Positions 36,201 through 44,100 of a stretch of DNA of 64,000 nucleotides are shown here, piece after piece. Every line of letters begins with the position of its first letter. The first letter of the stretch is position 1. The notes under the pieces are model-generated. The model was not told the DNA's origin. It saw only the letters and a list, made by a program, of their open reading frames with translations, and searched no databases. A program made the translations under genes and the position numbers. Source of the stretch: Turritopsis dohrnii (Eukaryota; Cnidaria; Hydrozoa; Anthoathecata; Oceaniidae); assembly GCA_027922465.2 (NCBI GenBank), contig BQMF02000017.1, positions 930,001 through 994,000 of the forward strand. Reading direction: 5' to 3'.

Positions 36201-36587
36201 GCACCTTACCCATTAAACAGCTGAATTATATCATTCAACACATGAGCAAATTTTCTCATATTTTAGAAATTATCGTTATTCTCACAACCAAGTACTTTGC
36301 AATATGACTATGAGGGAAGTCCAGATAGAGATAACAAAAACATATTGAAAGGACTAGATAACCAAGGGCGGCCAATGGAATATGTGGACAGATTTATGGA
36401 AACGATTCACGAACAAGAACTGCCGAGACCAAAAGTTGATCGTAATCAAATGCCTTACTTTTACAAAGCTTATCCGTTAATTGGCAAGCCAGCAACACTC
36501 GATGTTATATCAAGATTTTTGTTTCCCTTTTGTTATTTGTGTTTCAATATCGTCTTCTGGAATCACTTTAGCAATCATAAACATTGA
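24213..36587 (+). CDS. Cys-loop ligand-gated ion channel subunit, GABA-A/glycine-receptor-like (whole gene, ten exons)
   Basis: The exons are 24213-24256, 24312-24371, 24451-24530, 24616-24683, 30542-30768, 32430-32512, 33771-33899, 34779-34925, 35882-36153 and 36267-36587. All junctions are GT/AG and phases agree, giving 476 residues. The protein has a hydrophobic signal-type segment, the N-terminal ligand-binding domain (RLRPNYSG, then SFGSINEKDM), the Cys loop CNMDFRHYPIDTQYC with 13 residues between cysteines, four membrane segments and a short basic M3-M4 loop. The M2 start ARVGVGITTLLT has Ala-Arg at the selectivity filter as in anion channels, although the usual preceding Pro is Ser. 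Only one Cys lies before M1, so the second glycine-receptor disulfide is absent and the subunit is more GABA-A-like. It should assemble as a pentamer in the plasma membrane; the ligand cannot be told from sequence. Intron 4 holds an RLE retrotransposon, and introns 5-8 hold TIR elements. Confidence 0.9.
24312..24371 (+). CDS. receptor exon 2 (signal segment)
   Basis: The TTTTTTTAG acceptor and GTAAGT donor are both strong. It encodes a hydrophobic VSVFLSITALILNGIFL stretch that suits a signal peptide. Confidence 0.75.
24451..24530 (+). CDS. receptor exon 3 (start of ligand-binding domain)
   Basis: It encodes the conserved opening LLDRYDSRLRPNYS of Cys-loop subunits, flanked by a GTTAG acceptor and a GTGAGT donor. 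Confidence 0.9.
24616..24683 (+). CDS. receptor exon 4
   Basis: It encodes DPTLVKLNLAIDSFGSINEK, matching the conserved strand before MDYT in the family. It ends ATG before GTAACA. The following intron is 5.9 kb. Confidence 0.9.
24950..27018. repeat. CRE-rich dispersed repeat, several tandem partial units (copy 3)
   Basis: At least three partial units follow one another, each with GATGACGTCATA, AAAACGTCAGTTATCC and CCAAAAACGTCGCG. The last unit is split by the retrotransposon at 27019, and its remainder resumes at 29533. Confidence 0.75.
27019..29532 (-). mobile_element. 5'-truncated non-LTR retrotransposon with 10-bp target duplication and poly(A)
   Basis: GGGATGCAAT is present at 27009-27018 and again at 29533-29542. 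A T-run directly inside the left copy is the poly(A) tail of a minus-strand element. The insert lies in the CRE-rich repeat, whose other copies read straight through this point (GGGGATGCAATGCAATGG). It is truncated at its 5' end, as usual for target-primed reverse transcription. Confidence 0.9.
27111..29532 (-). CDS. RLE-type non-LTR reverse transcriptase, N-terminally truncated
   Basis: The open frame runs from the insertion edge (DDMVKLFTKLMLKGK) to TAA at 27111. An ATG-headed frame begins further out at 29612, but its first 27 residues are the repeat, not the element. RT features include CRLIPLDKSPGIRPIGIGE, IQVDARNAFNSLNR, GTTQGDPVAMSMYAIG and the catalytic LQVAFADDITG. A C-terminal restriction-like endonuclease region follows: a Cys/His cluster (CVCVVPFDIQHAMNCPRGGF, then RHNELRD), GSRTDVAVRDFW and YVDMRVFNP, and an end of the form NFSLLRSCLLCIRGTRT. 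This places it in the RLE-bearing R2/HERO-like group; the exact clade is uncertain. The body has no stop or frameshift, so the copy is probably young. N-terminal DNA-binding fingers expected in the family are missing through truncation. Confidence 0.88.
29533..30215. repeat. CRE-rich dispersed repeat, continuation (copy 4)
   Basis: It picks up at the target duplication and carries CTGACGTCACGCC, AATGACGTCAG, AAAACGTCAGTTATCC and TTGACGTCAAATG. Confidence 0.75.
30320..30473. mobile_element. decayed CCTTAAGG-type element
   Basis: The right end is TTCTTCCTTCAAGG followed by TA. The interior repeats TTCGCGA and TCTCGCG words. The left terminus is no longer recognisable. It lies 69 bp before receptor exon 5. 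Confidence 0.5.
30542..30768 (+). CDS. receptor exon 5
   Basis: The acceptor is CTTTTTAG. It encodes IDLFLQQRWYDYRL, then WTPDMYFHNARQ and the loop ending IFPDGFVFWGM. The exon closes two bases into a codon before GTATGG. Confidence 0.92.
31151..32011. mobile_element. TTAA-flanked TIR element with internal fold-back, 861 bp
   Basis: TTAA at 31147-31150 and 32012-32015 flanks the ends GGATAGTCTCTAACC and GGTTGGAGACTATCC. A second inverted repeat sits inside (AACCTTGCCTCACTTTTGTC near 31592 and GAAAAAGTGAGGCAAGGTTT near 31730). TTAA targeting suggests piggyBac- or Kolobok-type mobilisation. There is no transposase. It is in receptor intron 5. Confidence 0.82.
32430..32512 (+). CDS. receptor exon 6 (Cys loop)
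   Basis: It contains the whole disulfide loop CNMDFRHYPIDTQYC, with the acceptor CATTTAG and donor GTAAGT. Confidence 0.95.
32673..33504. mobile_element. CCTTAAGG-like TIR element, CTTTACGGGGAG variant, 832 bp
   Basis: TA flanks at 32671-32672 and 33505-33506. The ends are CTTTACGGGGAGAAAG and CTTCTCCCCGTAAAG. TTCGCG and GCGAAA words recur near both ends. On the minus strand at 33003-32929 is a tiny acidic frame (MPRPSSDDSEWEYDERTAF) reminiscent of the N-terminus in the element at 6643. It is in receptor intron 6. Confidence 0.78.
33771..33899 (+). CDS. receptor exon 7
   Basis: It encodes YTSKHLRYEWYLDP and the last extracellular strands. The donor GTAAGA is followed 43 bp later by a TIR element that starts at 33943. 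Confidence 0.92.
33943..34573. mobile_element. CCTTATTCGG-type TIR element, TTTGGCGCGG core word, 631 bp
   Basis: TA flanks at 33941-33942 and 34574-34575. The ends are CCTTATTCGGAGAAATTTTG and CAAAATTTCTCCGATTAAGG. GGCGCGGATTTAATTTGGCG-like words recur at least five times. It is in receptor intron 7. Confidence 0.82.
34779..34925 (+). CDS. receptor exon 8 (M1)
   Basis: It encodes NYSCLRAKFNFRR and then the first membrane helix IIQIFFPCTAIVCVSWMSFW, ending in the SARV that opens M2. Confidence 0.95.
   Translation, partial: EITHASEQNLTFEEEQPLRLSKYSFRAQQLSVSLGCHFGCIRIAFQLE
35566..35730. mobile_element. CCTTAAGG-type element, left end degraded
   Basis: The right end is TTTCTTCCCTTAAGG followed by TA. 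The left begins GGGAAGAAAATTTCGC but has lost its outermost bases. It is in receptor intron 8. Confidence 0.6.
35882..36153 (+). CDS. receptor exon 9 (M2, M3, start of loop)
   Basis: It encodes the pore helix GVGITTLLTICTIWGS, the M2-M3 linker LPQVNYVKAVD, M3, and a Lys/Arg-rich start of the cytoplasmic loop (YKRKKKKLKLRR). Confidence 0.95.
36267..36587 (+). CDS. receptor exon 10 (loop end, M4, stop)
   Basis: It encodes the rest of the M3-M4 loop and the M4 helix (SRFLFPFCYLCFNIVFW), ending in TGA at 36585-36587. The acceptor is CATATTTTAG. Confidence 0.95.
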   Translation, partial: KLSLFSQPSTLQYDYEGSPDRDNKNILKGLDNQGRPMEYVDRFMETIHEQELPRPKVDRNQMPYFYKAYPLIGKPATLDVISRFLFPFCYLCFNIVFWNHFSNHKH

Positions 36588-36691
36588 AGGATTTTTCTTT
36601 CTACTGGTATTGCATTGGTGTTAGTTTGAAAAAAAAAAACACATACGAAACGCTCGCACAAAACACATACTTTCTCCGAAATAATCCAACA

Positions 36692-36823
36692 TTATTTTTC
36701 CATCACAGTTGAATTATTGTCAGCCTTTTCTTTCTTCAATTTTTCTTCAATTTTTTGCCATGGATCTTCGAGCATCGATGGTTTAAAGTATCCTTTTACT
36801 CCAGTATTGCCATAATCATTCCT
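36692..36823 (-). CDS. MPLKIP: MPLKIP/TTDN1-like, terminal exon
   Basis: On the minus strand an ACATTAG acceptor leads into 43 codons plus TAA. It contains GYFKPSMLEDPW, the diagnostic C-terminal motif of M-phase-specific PLK1-interacting protein (TTDN1), a nuclear protein linked in vertebrates to splicing/transcription and non-photosensitive trichothiodystrophy. The residues after the motif (QKIEEKLKKEKADNNSTV) are helical and charged and differ from vertebrate proteins. The gene converges on the receptor gene with about 104 bp between the two stop codons. The first exon was not found, so the symbol is assigned on the motif alone. Confidence 0.75.
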   Translation of the reverse strand, partial: RNDYGNTGVKGYFKPSMLEDPWQKIEEKLKKEKADNNSTVMEK

Positions 36824-36918
36824 CTAATGTAAAAGAACAAGAAAACATTATTTAAGATGAAATAAATTTCGAAAATAATCTTCGTGTCGTACTAATAGAA
36901 ATGTGAAAAGGAAAGATA

Positions 36919-37470
36919 CGCTTGTTACACCAGTAAATGTTGCAATCAACAGTAAATGTCGCAACGTCGCCAGTAAATGTCGCAAATTCAACAGTAAAAT
37001 TCGCAAACCAAAAAAAAATCATGTTCGTTCTCTAACGTTAAAATCAACAGTTAATGTCGCACAGAAATTCAAAATCAACAGGAAATGTCACACAGAAATT
37101 TATAATCATCAATATATGTCACATTTTTTATCGTTTCAAAATTTCTTTGTATTATTTGTGTATGAAGAAAAACTTTCCAATAACACTTTTCCTATTTTCA
37201 TTCTTTCCCTGAGTTATCTGGCTAGTGATATTTGTTGTAGAAAAATGAGACATTTGTTTTCAACATTGAAGCAGTTGTTGTAACGAATAGCGACATTTAT
37301 CATTGATAAGTGGATGTGGTAAAGTGATTTCTATCTTGCGACATTTACTGTTGATCATTGATTTTGGTGCGACATTTGCTGTTGCGACGTTCACTGTTGA
37401 TTTGCGACATTTACTGGCAACGTTGCGACATATCCTGTTGATTGCGACATTTACTGATGTAACAACGTTT
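36919..37470. mobile_element. TIR element built of CAGTAAATGTCGCAA words
   Basis: The ends are imperfect inverted repeats of about 90 bp (CTTGTTACACCAGTAAATG on the left, CATTTACTGATGTAACAACG on the right). CAGTAAATGTCGCAA and CAACAG words recur at least four times at each end. There is no coding sequence. It lies in the intron of the minus-strand gene. Confidence 0.75.
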
Positions 37471-37883
37471 GCTAAACAGTTTTAGAAAGATTTCTTTCTT
37501 ACGAAACCTTCTCACTCAACGTTTTTTCAACTCTTAAGTAATGTAAAAGTAGGAGCAGAATCACCAATGCAGCAGATACTTAGTTGCTTATCTTAACAAA
37601 TGTAGCAGACACTTAGCTGCTCATCTTGACAAATGTCATTTTCTTTAATGAAAAATTCTGTGGTATATTTTAAGAATGTTATATATATTTAAAGGAACTA
37701 AATTTCGCGGACAAGAAGGCAATTTTTGTGTTTCGCGGGAATTAAACTCTGCGTTAGGCTTATCATAGAGAGTTTCGCAGGAATTTAATTTCACGGATGA
37801 GTAGAATAATTCTTAAGTTTTGGAGCAGCACATATTTCATGATTTCGGCTTGCCTAAAACCATTCATAAGCAAACCATCGGGT

Positions 37884-38048
37884 CAGAGGCGTAGTTAGGG
37901 TCAGTCAAAAAAACCTGGAGGAGTTCAACATTATGATATTTCTTTTCAGTCTCAAGTGGCGATTAGGTTACTTTCACGCTTTCCTTTTCTGCCCTAAATG
38001 ACTTAACTCTCCTCCACAAATTTTGAGTGACCTCTGGCTACGCCTCTG
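37884..38048. mobile_element. MITE, CAGAGGCGTAG ends, 5-bp target duplication CGGGT, 165 bp
   Basis: CGGGT at 37879-37883 and 38049-38053 flanks inverted ends CAGAGGCGTAG and CTACGCCTCTG. The ends and length suggest a hAT-like non-autonomous element. Confidence 0.85.
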
Positions 38049-38344
38049 CGGGTTATTGCACATTCTTTCGACGAGACATTTCTCTGTTGTCTGGTCAGAA
38101 AGATCAGCCTTTGTATGAAAACAAGAAATACCATAAGTGTAATAATCAATGTTACCTTTCATTTCCCGCTAGTTTGCATAGGACACAGAAATGGCCGAAC
38201 TAAAAACTCCCAGTTACTAGTTTACTTACTTACTAACTACATTGTTAAAATCAACGTGAGTATTCCCCCAAATGTTTCTTTTATGTATTTGGCCAATTTG
38301 AAGTAAATGGATGAAAAGGGAAAAAAACTTGTAATGCTCACATA

Positions 38345-38480
38345 ATTCTTACGCAAAAACTTTCGCAAAAACTTTTTTTTTGCAAAATACGGTTTGCGAA
38401 ATGAACATTTTTATTAGGTCTGCGAAATTTACTACGCGCGCAAAAAAATTTTTGTCGTGTGCGAAATTTCTACCATATGG
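38345..38480. repeat. possible decayed GCGAAA-word element
   Basis: Repeated TTTCGCAAAAAC, TTTGCGAAAT and TGCGAAATTTCTACC words resemble the interiors of the CCTTAAGG-type elements, but the ends are not recognisable. Confidence 0.35.
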
Positions 38481-38520
38481 TTAACTGGCTATCCTGGGTA
38501 AACATTCGTAAATAAATAAA
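38468..38520 (+). repeat. SINE 3'-end fragment
   Basis: GGCTATCCTGGGTAAACATT followed by a TAAA-rich tail matches the 3' end of the SINE-like insertion at 15341-15683 (there on the minus strand). Confidence 0.6.
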
Positions 38521-38757
38521 AAATAAAAATCACGGTACATAATAACGTCAGCCATTAAAAGATAAAAAAACAACGTCCGTTCATTAATTGAACTTACACA
38601 TTTTGTAAATTTTGAGATTAATACAAAAAAAAATATTTATCGACCAAGTACACATACCCATGTTTTTTTAAAGCAGGGTTACAACTGCTAACATTCCAAA
38701 CCACAAAAAAAGTGAAAACTTCCTATTTGACTGGTTAAGAAATAATACAAAATCTAC

Positions 38758-38960
38758 CTGTTTATATGGACTATGCATGGATCTTTGTTGGTAGTTGTGC
38801 TCATTGTAATAACAGTTTCGTTGAGGTCGAATCCAATAAGGTTTCTCATACTGCTCAACAGTTGAAGCAAACTTAGTATGATTATAATGATCTTTTGGAG
38901 ACGGCTGTCGTTGTGGTGAGAAATTATTTGCTTGTTGCATGACAGTAGAATGACTCTTTT
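38758..38960 (-). CDS. MPLKIP: MPLKIP/TTDN1-like, internal exon
   Basis: The acceptor AGTATCTTAG and donor GTAGAT flank 203 bases, which join in phase to the exon at 36823. The product is rich in Gln, Ser, Pro, Tyr and Asn (FSPQRQPSPKDHYNH, NEHNYQQRSMHSPYK), matching the low-complexity Pro/Tyr/Ser-rich N-terminal part of the family. The intron between the two exons carries two TIR elements. Confidence 0.6.
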
Positions 38961-39571
38961 CTAAGATACTCTCAAAAACTTTGGTGTATAGGCAAAACAT
39001 AAAAATACATAGATATACAATAATAAGCAGCAAAATGATTGTTTTCCTTTAATGTTGAAAGGGATCCTGTGACGACAAATGATAATTTGGTACATAATAG
39101 AGCTCAAAAAGTTAATTAACAAGTCCTTTTACAGTTTTTGGAAATTTCATCTCCTTTCGCTGAAAGGACACTGTTGATGTGTGTAACTTTTGAACTACTA
39201 TACATTCTTAGTTCATACTTCATCACATCATTCCACTTAGAATTCTTGATCCATTTAATAAAGTACAAAGATGTAATATTCATTTGCATACCAGTAAAAG
39301 CGATGAGAAATTCTAACTACTCACTTGTTACATCATAACTATGCATTGCATAAATCAAATCTAACATCTTGAAATTGAGATATCTCGAAAACTTTTAGAG
39401 CTCTTTCAAATTATTTTTTCATCACAGGATCCCTTTCAATATCGGTTTTTTTTTTTTTCATTTATGTGAATTCCAAACGTTCAACTCAGAAAACACATTT
39501 TAACACACAAAAACTGAAAATGGAAAATGGAAAATTCCCCAAATACTAAAAAGAGGGTGAGTGTGTGTGTG

Positions 39572-39599
39572 TGGGGGGGGGGGGGGAGGAGGGTGGGGG
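39572..39599. repeat. GT run and long G tract
   Basis: A GT dinucleotide run passes into an uninterrupted run of 14 G, then further G-blocks (GGAGGAGGGTGGGGG). It could form a quadruplex on the plus strand. Confidence 0.8.
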
Positions 39600-39705
39600 T
39601 GGATCCTAAAAATCTAATAGCCAGAGAGGTGTGGAAAAAAATTTCTTTCTCACAACTTTGTTTCAAATCGTAACTAATATAAGACTACTCAAAAGTAACT
39701 CTATA

Positions 39706-39870
39706 CAGTGGCGGATCTAGAGGTATGTCGAAATTTGTGTAGGAGAGTGTTAGCAATCTAACCATAAAAGAAAAGCGTTCAAATAATCCCATTGGTAATA
39801 TAAATTGAATTCACAAATTATATTAATGCTCTCCTACACAAATTTCGACATACCTCTAGATCCGCCACTG
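39706..39870. mobile_element. MITE, CAGTGGCGGATC family, 5-bp target duplication CTATA, 165 bp
   Basis: CTATA at 39701-39705 and 39871-39875. The ends CAGTGGCGGATCTAGAGGTA and TACCTCTAGATCCGCCACTG are exact complements, with a further ATGTCGAAATTTGTGTAG arm. It is a sister copy of 6362-6525. Confidence 0.92.
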
Positions 39871-40183
39871 CTATAATATAAAACAACAGAAGAAATCCAA
39901 AAGAATAAAAACAGAAGATAACCAGGGCGCTCATTTTTTTGGTATTTACATGTTCTCGAGAATGTCAAAAATGAAAATGAATGGGATTTAGTACACAACT
40001 TTTGTATGAAAGAACCAAAAAACATAGTTGCTATATAACAGGAAAAAGTTCCTGGCAGACTTGGAAAATAAGCTACAACTTACAAGATTCATTCTTAATG
40101 ACTGGGCGACTCATGCTGTCTTAAAACCATATCTTAATGGCAGAATAACTTTCTTCAATCTGGAGTCCGAATTTTACAAACTA

Positions 40184-40602
40184 CCTTAAGGGAAGAAATT
40201 GTTTGCGGAAGAAATTTTTGCGGAATATATTTCTGTGGATAAATGACCCAAAAATGCCATATTTTGCGGAAGAAATTTTTGCGGATGACGACTTCAAAAG
40301 AGGTTTTGCGGAATTAATTTTTGCGAATGCAATAAATTTAATAAAATCGAAAATAGGGAAACACCTAATTCAGTGTCTGAAAGAGCAGATTTATGGAATC
40401 ATCCATTATCTATTTTTCATCAGTTATAATATCAGTTATACATATTATAGTGCAAGTGCAGATACTGCTTGTATTGTTATTGACGAAGAGTAATAATAAG
40501 TCCTAATAAGGACTTTTTTCCTTGCGGATGAAAAATTTAGAAAATTTTGCGGAATTAATGTTTTCTTCTGATTTCTTCTGCAAACAATTTCTTCCTTTAA
40601 GG
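40184..40602. mobile_element. CCTTAAGG-type TIR element, TTGCGGA core word, 419 bp
   Basis: TA flanks at 40182-40183 and 40603-40604. The ends are CCTTAAGGGAAGAAATTG and CAATTTCTTCCTTTAAGG. TTTGCGGAAGAAATTTTTGC and shorter TTGCGGA words recur seven or more times. Confidence 0.82.
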
Positions 40603-40819
40603 TAACATGTGACACCGAAAACGTAGGTGATTTTTGTATTTAACTATTGCTGAGTGATTTTCTGAAAAGTATTCCTTCAAAGTAAGCCTCGTGGAAATAG
40701 AAAAGTTGGCACATCAGTTCAATTTTTGCCAGAGTCTTGATCCTATATTTGTGACTATACTTTCTTATAAATGGTTTTTGTCGTCTGATGTATGGAAATA
40801 TCTCATTGCTGTTTCATAG

Positions 40820-41345
40820 GTAACTTGTGAAGAAGAAGAAGATTTAGCTACAAACCAGGAAGAGGCTGATACGAAAGTATTCCTGTGCGTCAAACATGCA
40901 TACGATGTATTTGGTTGTGAAAACTGGGTGCATTCAAACTGTCGACAGTGATATTGCCATTGTTCTTTCAAAGCCAATTTTCCAGCACCAAAATGTTCTT
41001 GCAGATCGGAGCAGGCAACAAACGATGAGTACTAGCCACAGAAGAAATTTCTAGAGAACTTGGAGTTGACTGTTGGGAGACCCTTCCCGCTCTGCACACC
41101 TTTACAGAAAATCACTACACAAGTGCCTTTCAAGGTTAAGGCGTATGCTCAAGTCAGATGAGTATTTGAATGCGTTAAAAAAAATGGGTCAATCCCGCGC
41201 CTGTTCATGTCGTTCCAATGGGTTACCTTGCACTGATCTTTGTTCATGTAAAGATTGTGTAAACGGAAATGATGACGATGAAGAAGCGAATTGCGAAAGC
41301 TCTGATGATGAGAATGATAGTGATAGCGATGACGAGATTAACTAA
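40820..41345 (+). pseudogene. decayed gene with QEEADTK block and CXC-like Cys tail
   Basis: Three frames carry consecutive pieces. First is LATNQEEADTKVFLCVKHA, then LQIGAGNKR followed by ISRELGVDCWETLPALHTFT, then MGQSRACSCRSNGLPCTDLC followed by SCKDCVNGNDDDEE and an acidic end at 41345. The order and motifs recall an uncharacterised protein family, common in cnidarian gene sets, that ends in a Cys-rich CXC/tesmin-like motif. The recognition is from memory and tentative. Frameshifts and stops at several points show it is not expressed as one protein. The last 90 codons (41073-41345) remain open. Confidence 0.5.
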
Positions 41346-41669
41346 AACCATGATGGTTATTAGTTATATGTTTATTTTTCTAGATCTACAAATTGCACTG
41401 CGCGAAAAATATCCAAAAATTCAAGGATTTTTCACTAGAATACTTTGTAAACAATGCATAAAATGCCCATTCTTACATAGTATATATCTATGAAGTTTTA
41501 AATAAGTATTTTCATTGAAAATCTCCAAATATGTTGTGTAATAAGCGATTATACTCATGATTTGATGACGTCATTATTCAAACTTAGGAGCTCGATAACT
41601 TTTGATACATAACTTTTGATGCTTTTTATTAAAGTTTCAACAGTATCAAAAAATCTATCGATTAATATA

Positions 41670-42559
41670 CAGTAGACTCTCTCTATCTCGAACACTCTTT
41701 ATCACGAACATCTCTCTATCTCGAACCAAACTCTCGGTCCCTTGGACATTTGTAAACGCTCTAGGCTAAAATGCTCTCTCTACCTTAAGGGAATTAAATT
41801 TCGCGGGAATTAATTTTCGCGAATTTCGCGAGTCCTATTGTTTTATAACAAAAGACTATTGTTCTAGAACAATGGAAATCCGAAAATTCGCGAAAATTAA
41901 TTCCCGCAAAATCTAATTCCCTTAAGGTATCTCGAACCTCTCTATCTTGAACTTCTCTCTATCTCGAACCAAAATCTTGGTCCCGTCAGACAAATTGTTT
42001 CTCTATCTCGAACTATTTCACTATTGCTCTCTCTATCTCGAACTTTTTTACAAAATCTTGGACCCATTGAATTATTTCTCTCTCTATCTCGAACTTTTTC
42101 ACAAATAAAGACCTTTTTACACTGAAAATCGAATAAAAATGTTCTACTTTCGAACGAATTTTTTCGAAGGTCGAATTCCAATTCAAGCAAAAGATTGTTT
42201 CTTGTGTTTCTTGTTGTTTACAAAATCCTTGCAGTCTTGAGGTGAACGAGAAGCGAAGATGTCGGCTGTAAAAAGTGCAAAAAGGAAACTTGTCAATCAC
42301 TCTTTACTACAAAAATGCCAAATTATTCGGGAAATCAAAATTTTACTTATTGATTAAATAAGAGTCTTTTCACATGGAAAATAAACATTTAATATCTCTT
42401 ATTATCCCTATTACGAACCCCCGATATACTGGAAATTACATTTTCGTATTTTATTTTCGAAAAAAATCATTTTTGGCCAACTTCTCTCTATCTCGAACTT
42501 TCTCTATGTCGAACTTTTTCTCTGATCCCTTGCGAGTTCGAGATAGAGAGAGTCTACTG
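41670..42559. mobile_element. pogo/Tc-like TIR element, CTCTATCTCGAAC words, 890 bp
   Basis: TA at 41668-41669 and 42560-42561. The ends CAGTAGACTCTCTCTATCTC and GAGATAGAGAGAGTCTACTG are exact complements. CTCTATCTCGAAC recurs about ten times, mostly near the ends. TA targeting and the CAGTA start suggest pogo-type mobilisation. No transposase. It contains the nested element 41783-41927. Confidence 0.88.
41783..41927. mobile_element. CCTTAAGG-type TIR element nested in the 41670 element, 145 bp
   Basis: Removing it with one TA restores a CTCTCTCTATCTCGAAC unit of the host element, a clean empty-site proof of TA duplication. The ends are CCTTAAGGGAATTAAATTTC and its near complement. AATTTCGCG and TTCGCGAAAATTAATTC words fill the rest. 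Confidence 0.93.
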
Positions 42560-43082
42560 TATAACTATCTTACATTTTGAGTAAAATTTTTTTTGTCCTA
42601 TGGAGTGACGTCATCGGAACCTAAAAAGGACCCTAAAATCCGCCTTAAAGAAAATTTTGAAATTTGGGTTTCGGAATCTTGTTTCCAAGGATGAAATTGA
42701 TGGTCTTACGGTAAAACGGGTTTGTCCCAGAAATTTCCAACATTTTTTGGCTATCATCTGCCTGCCTAGTCCATCTACAGCTCAAAAGCAACAAACATCA
42801 AATGTCAACAAATAATAAAAAAAGGCTGATAGGAAAAAAACTATTGCATCCTATCATACTGTAGCTTATATTATCAGAGTCACGACATTGATAATAGATT
42901 TAACCGACAAATGAAATATGAGTCTCCCATTCTCCTTAGGATCTCGCATTCGGATCTATTCAGAAAATCTCGGCCAGAGAAACATGAAAAATAAAAAGTA
43001 TACTCGCTACGCACAGCTTTAGTTTAGGAATTTCCCATTATAATGTATTGGGCATGATAAAAACAATACGGGTTTTCTTGGC

Positions 43083-43225
43083 AGGAATTTAAAAATCCCA
43101 AATCAGAAAACATTTTTTTTGTGAGAATTTAATTTCATGAATTTGAAAAAAATCAAATTTTTCGCGAGAATTTAATTACGCGAATTCAAGACAAATTTGT
43201 GAAACTCGTGAAATTTTCTTCCCTT
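43083..43225. mobile_element. decayed CCTTAAGG-type element
   Basis: The right end is AATTTTCTTCCCTTAAT, and TTCGCGAGAATTTAATT lies inside. The left end is degraded. It directly abuts the TIR element at 43235. Confidence 0.45.
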
Positions 43226-43234
43226 AATAAAGTA

Positions 43235-44100
43235 CAGTACACATCCGTTAATTCGAACACCCAAGGGACCAAAAAATTTGTTCGAATTAGCGAATGTTCG
43301 AATTATCGGATAATTGGGAAAAATAAGAATTCAGATTTTCTTACATCTTTCTTGCACGTCGACAACAGACAAGAAGAAGTGGGAGGAAAGAATGAAAGAA
43401 AAAAACATTCAAATTTTCAAAATCGAATGTCTTTATCGAGCGTTTCCAGAATCTAATGATTTCAGAATAGAACGTTTTACAACTCTCTGCAAAGCCAGGA
43501 TTTTGAGATAAAAGATGAGCTACTGATTTATTGTACTCAAGAAGGGAGACATAGTTTTCGTATAGGTTACCAAGCTTATATGGAAATATGGCAGCCAGAA
43601 ATTGGAAAAGTTCTAGAGAGTCGAGTAAAACCAGAAAATGAATTTGACAAATACGCTGTTGCAGTCATCAGAACAACGTCGTGGTTGGACATCTGGCAAA
43701 AGGAAAAACAATCTCGTTTTTCTGCAAGCAAGCGATGACAACAGCTGCAAAGTAGAAGTTACTGAGAAAAAGTTAATTTTGGTGATAAAGGAGGACTCCA
43801 AATACCTGGTAAACTTTATTTTACTGGGAATGCGCAATTTATTGAAAAGTTGAAAGAAATTTTACCATCATTTTCACTTAGTTTTAGATTAATAGTGCGC
43901 AAAAGTTCGAATTAACGAGTGTTTTTTAGGCTAGGGACCGAAAAAACTGTTCGAATTAACGAAATGTTCGAATTAACGGAGTTCAAATTAAGCGGCACAA
44001 AATATAAGACTTTATTAGACCAAACTCAAGGGACTGAAGAATTTGTTCGAAATAAAGAATGTTCGAATTAAGCGGCATTCGAATTAACGGATGTGTACTG
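43235..44100. mobile_element. pogo/Tc-like TIR element, TTCGAATTAACGG words, 866 bp, carrying a gene fragment
   Basis: TA at 43233-43234 and 44101-44102. The ends are CAGTACACATCCGTTAATTC and GAATTAACGGATGTGTACTG. TTCGAATTA words recur at both ends. The central 400 bp is not repetitive and encodes the HIRAN-like remnant. Confidence 0.88.
43530..43900 (+). pseudogene. HIRAN-like domain gene fragment, frameshifted, inside a TIR element
   Basis: One frame reads IGYQAYMEIWQPEIG, then VLESRVKPENEFDKYAVAVI. A second frame continues VVVGHLAKGK and a third DDNSCKVEVTEKK, followed by PGKLYFTGNAQFIEKLKEIL. Together these match the strand order of HIRAN domains (Y-x-x-W-x-P-x-x-G, DKYAVAV, VGHLP). HIRAN domains bind single-stranded DNA ends in HLTF-type proteins; many stand-alone forms occur in cnidarians. 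At least two frameshifts and stops make this a relic. Confidence 0.6.

Noticed and set aside
40203..40493. A 96-residue host protein
   Set aside because: It coincides with the repetitive TTTGCGGA interior of a TIR element and is largely encoded by the repeated word.
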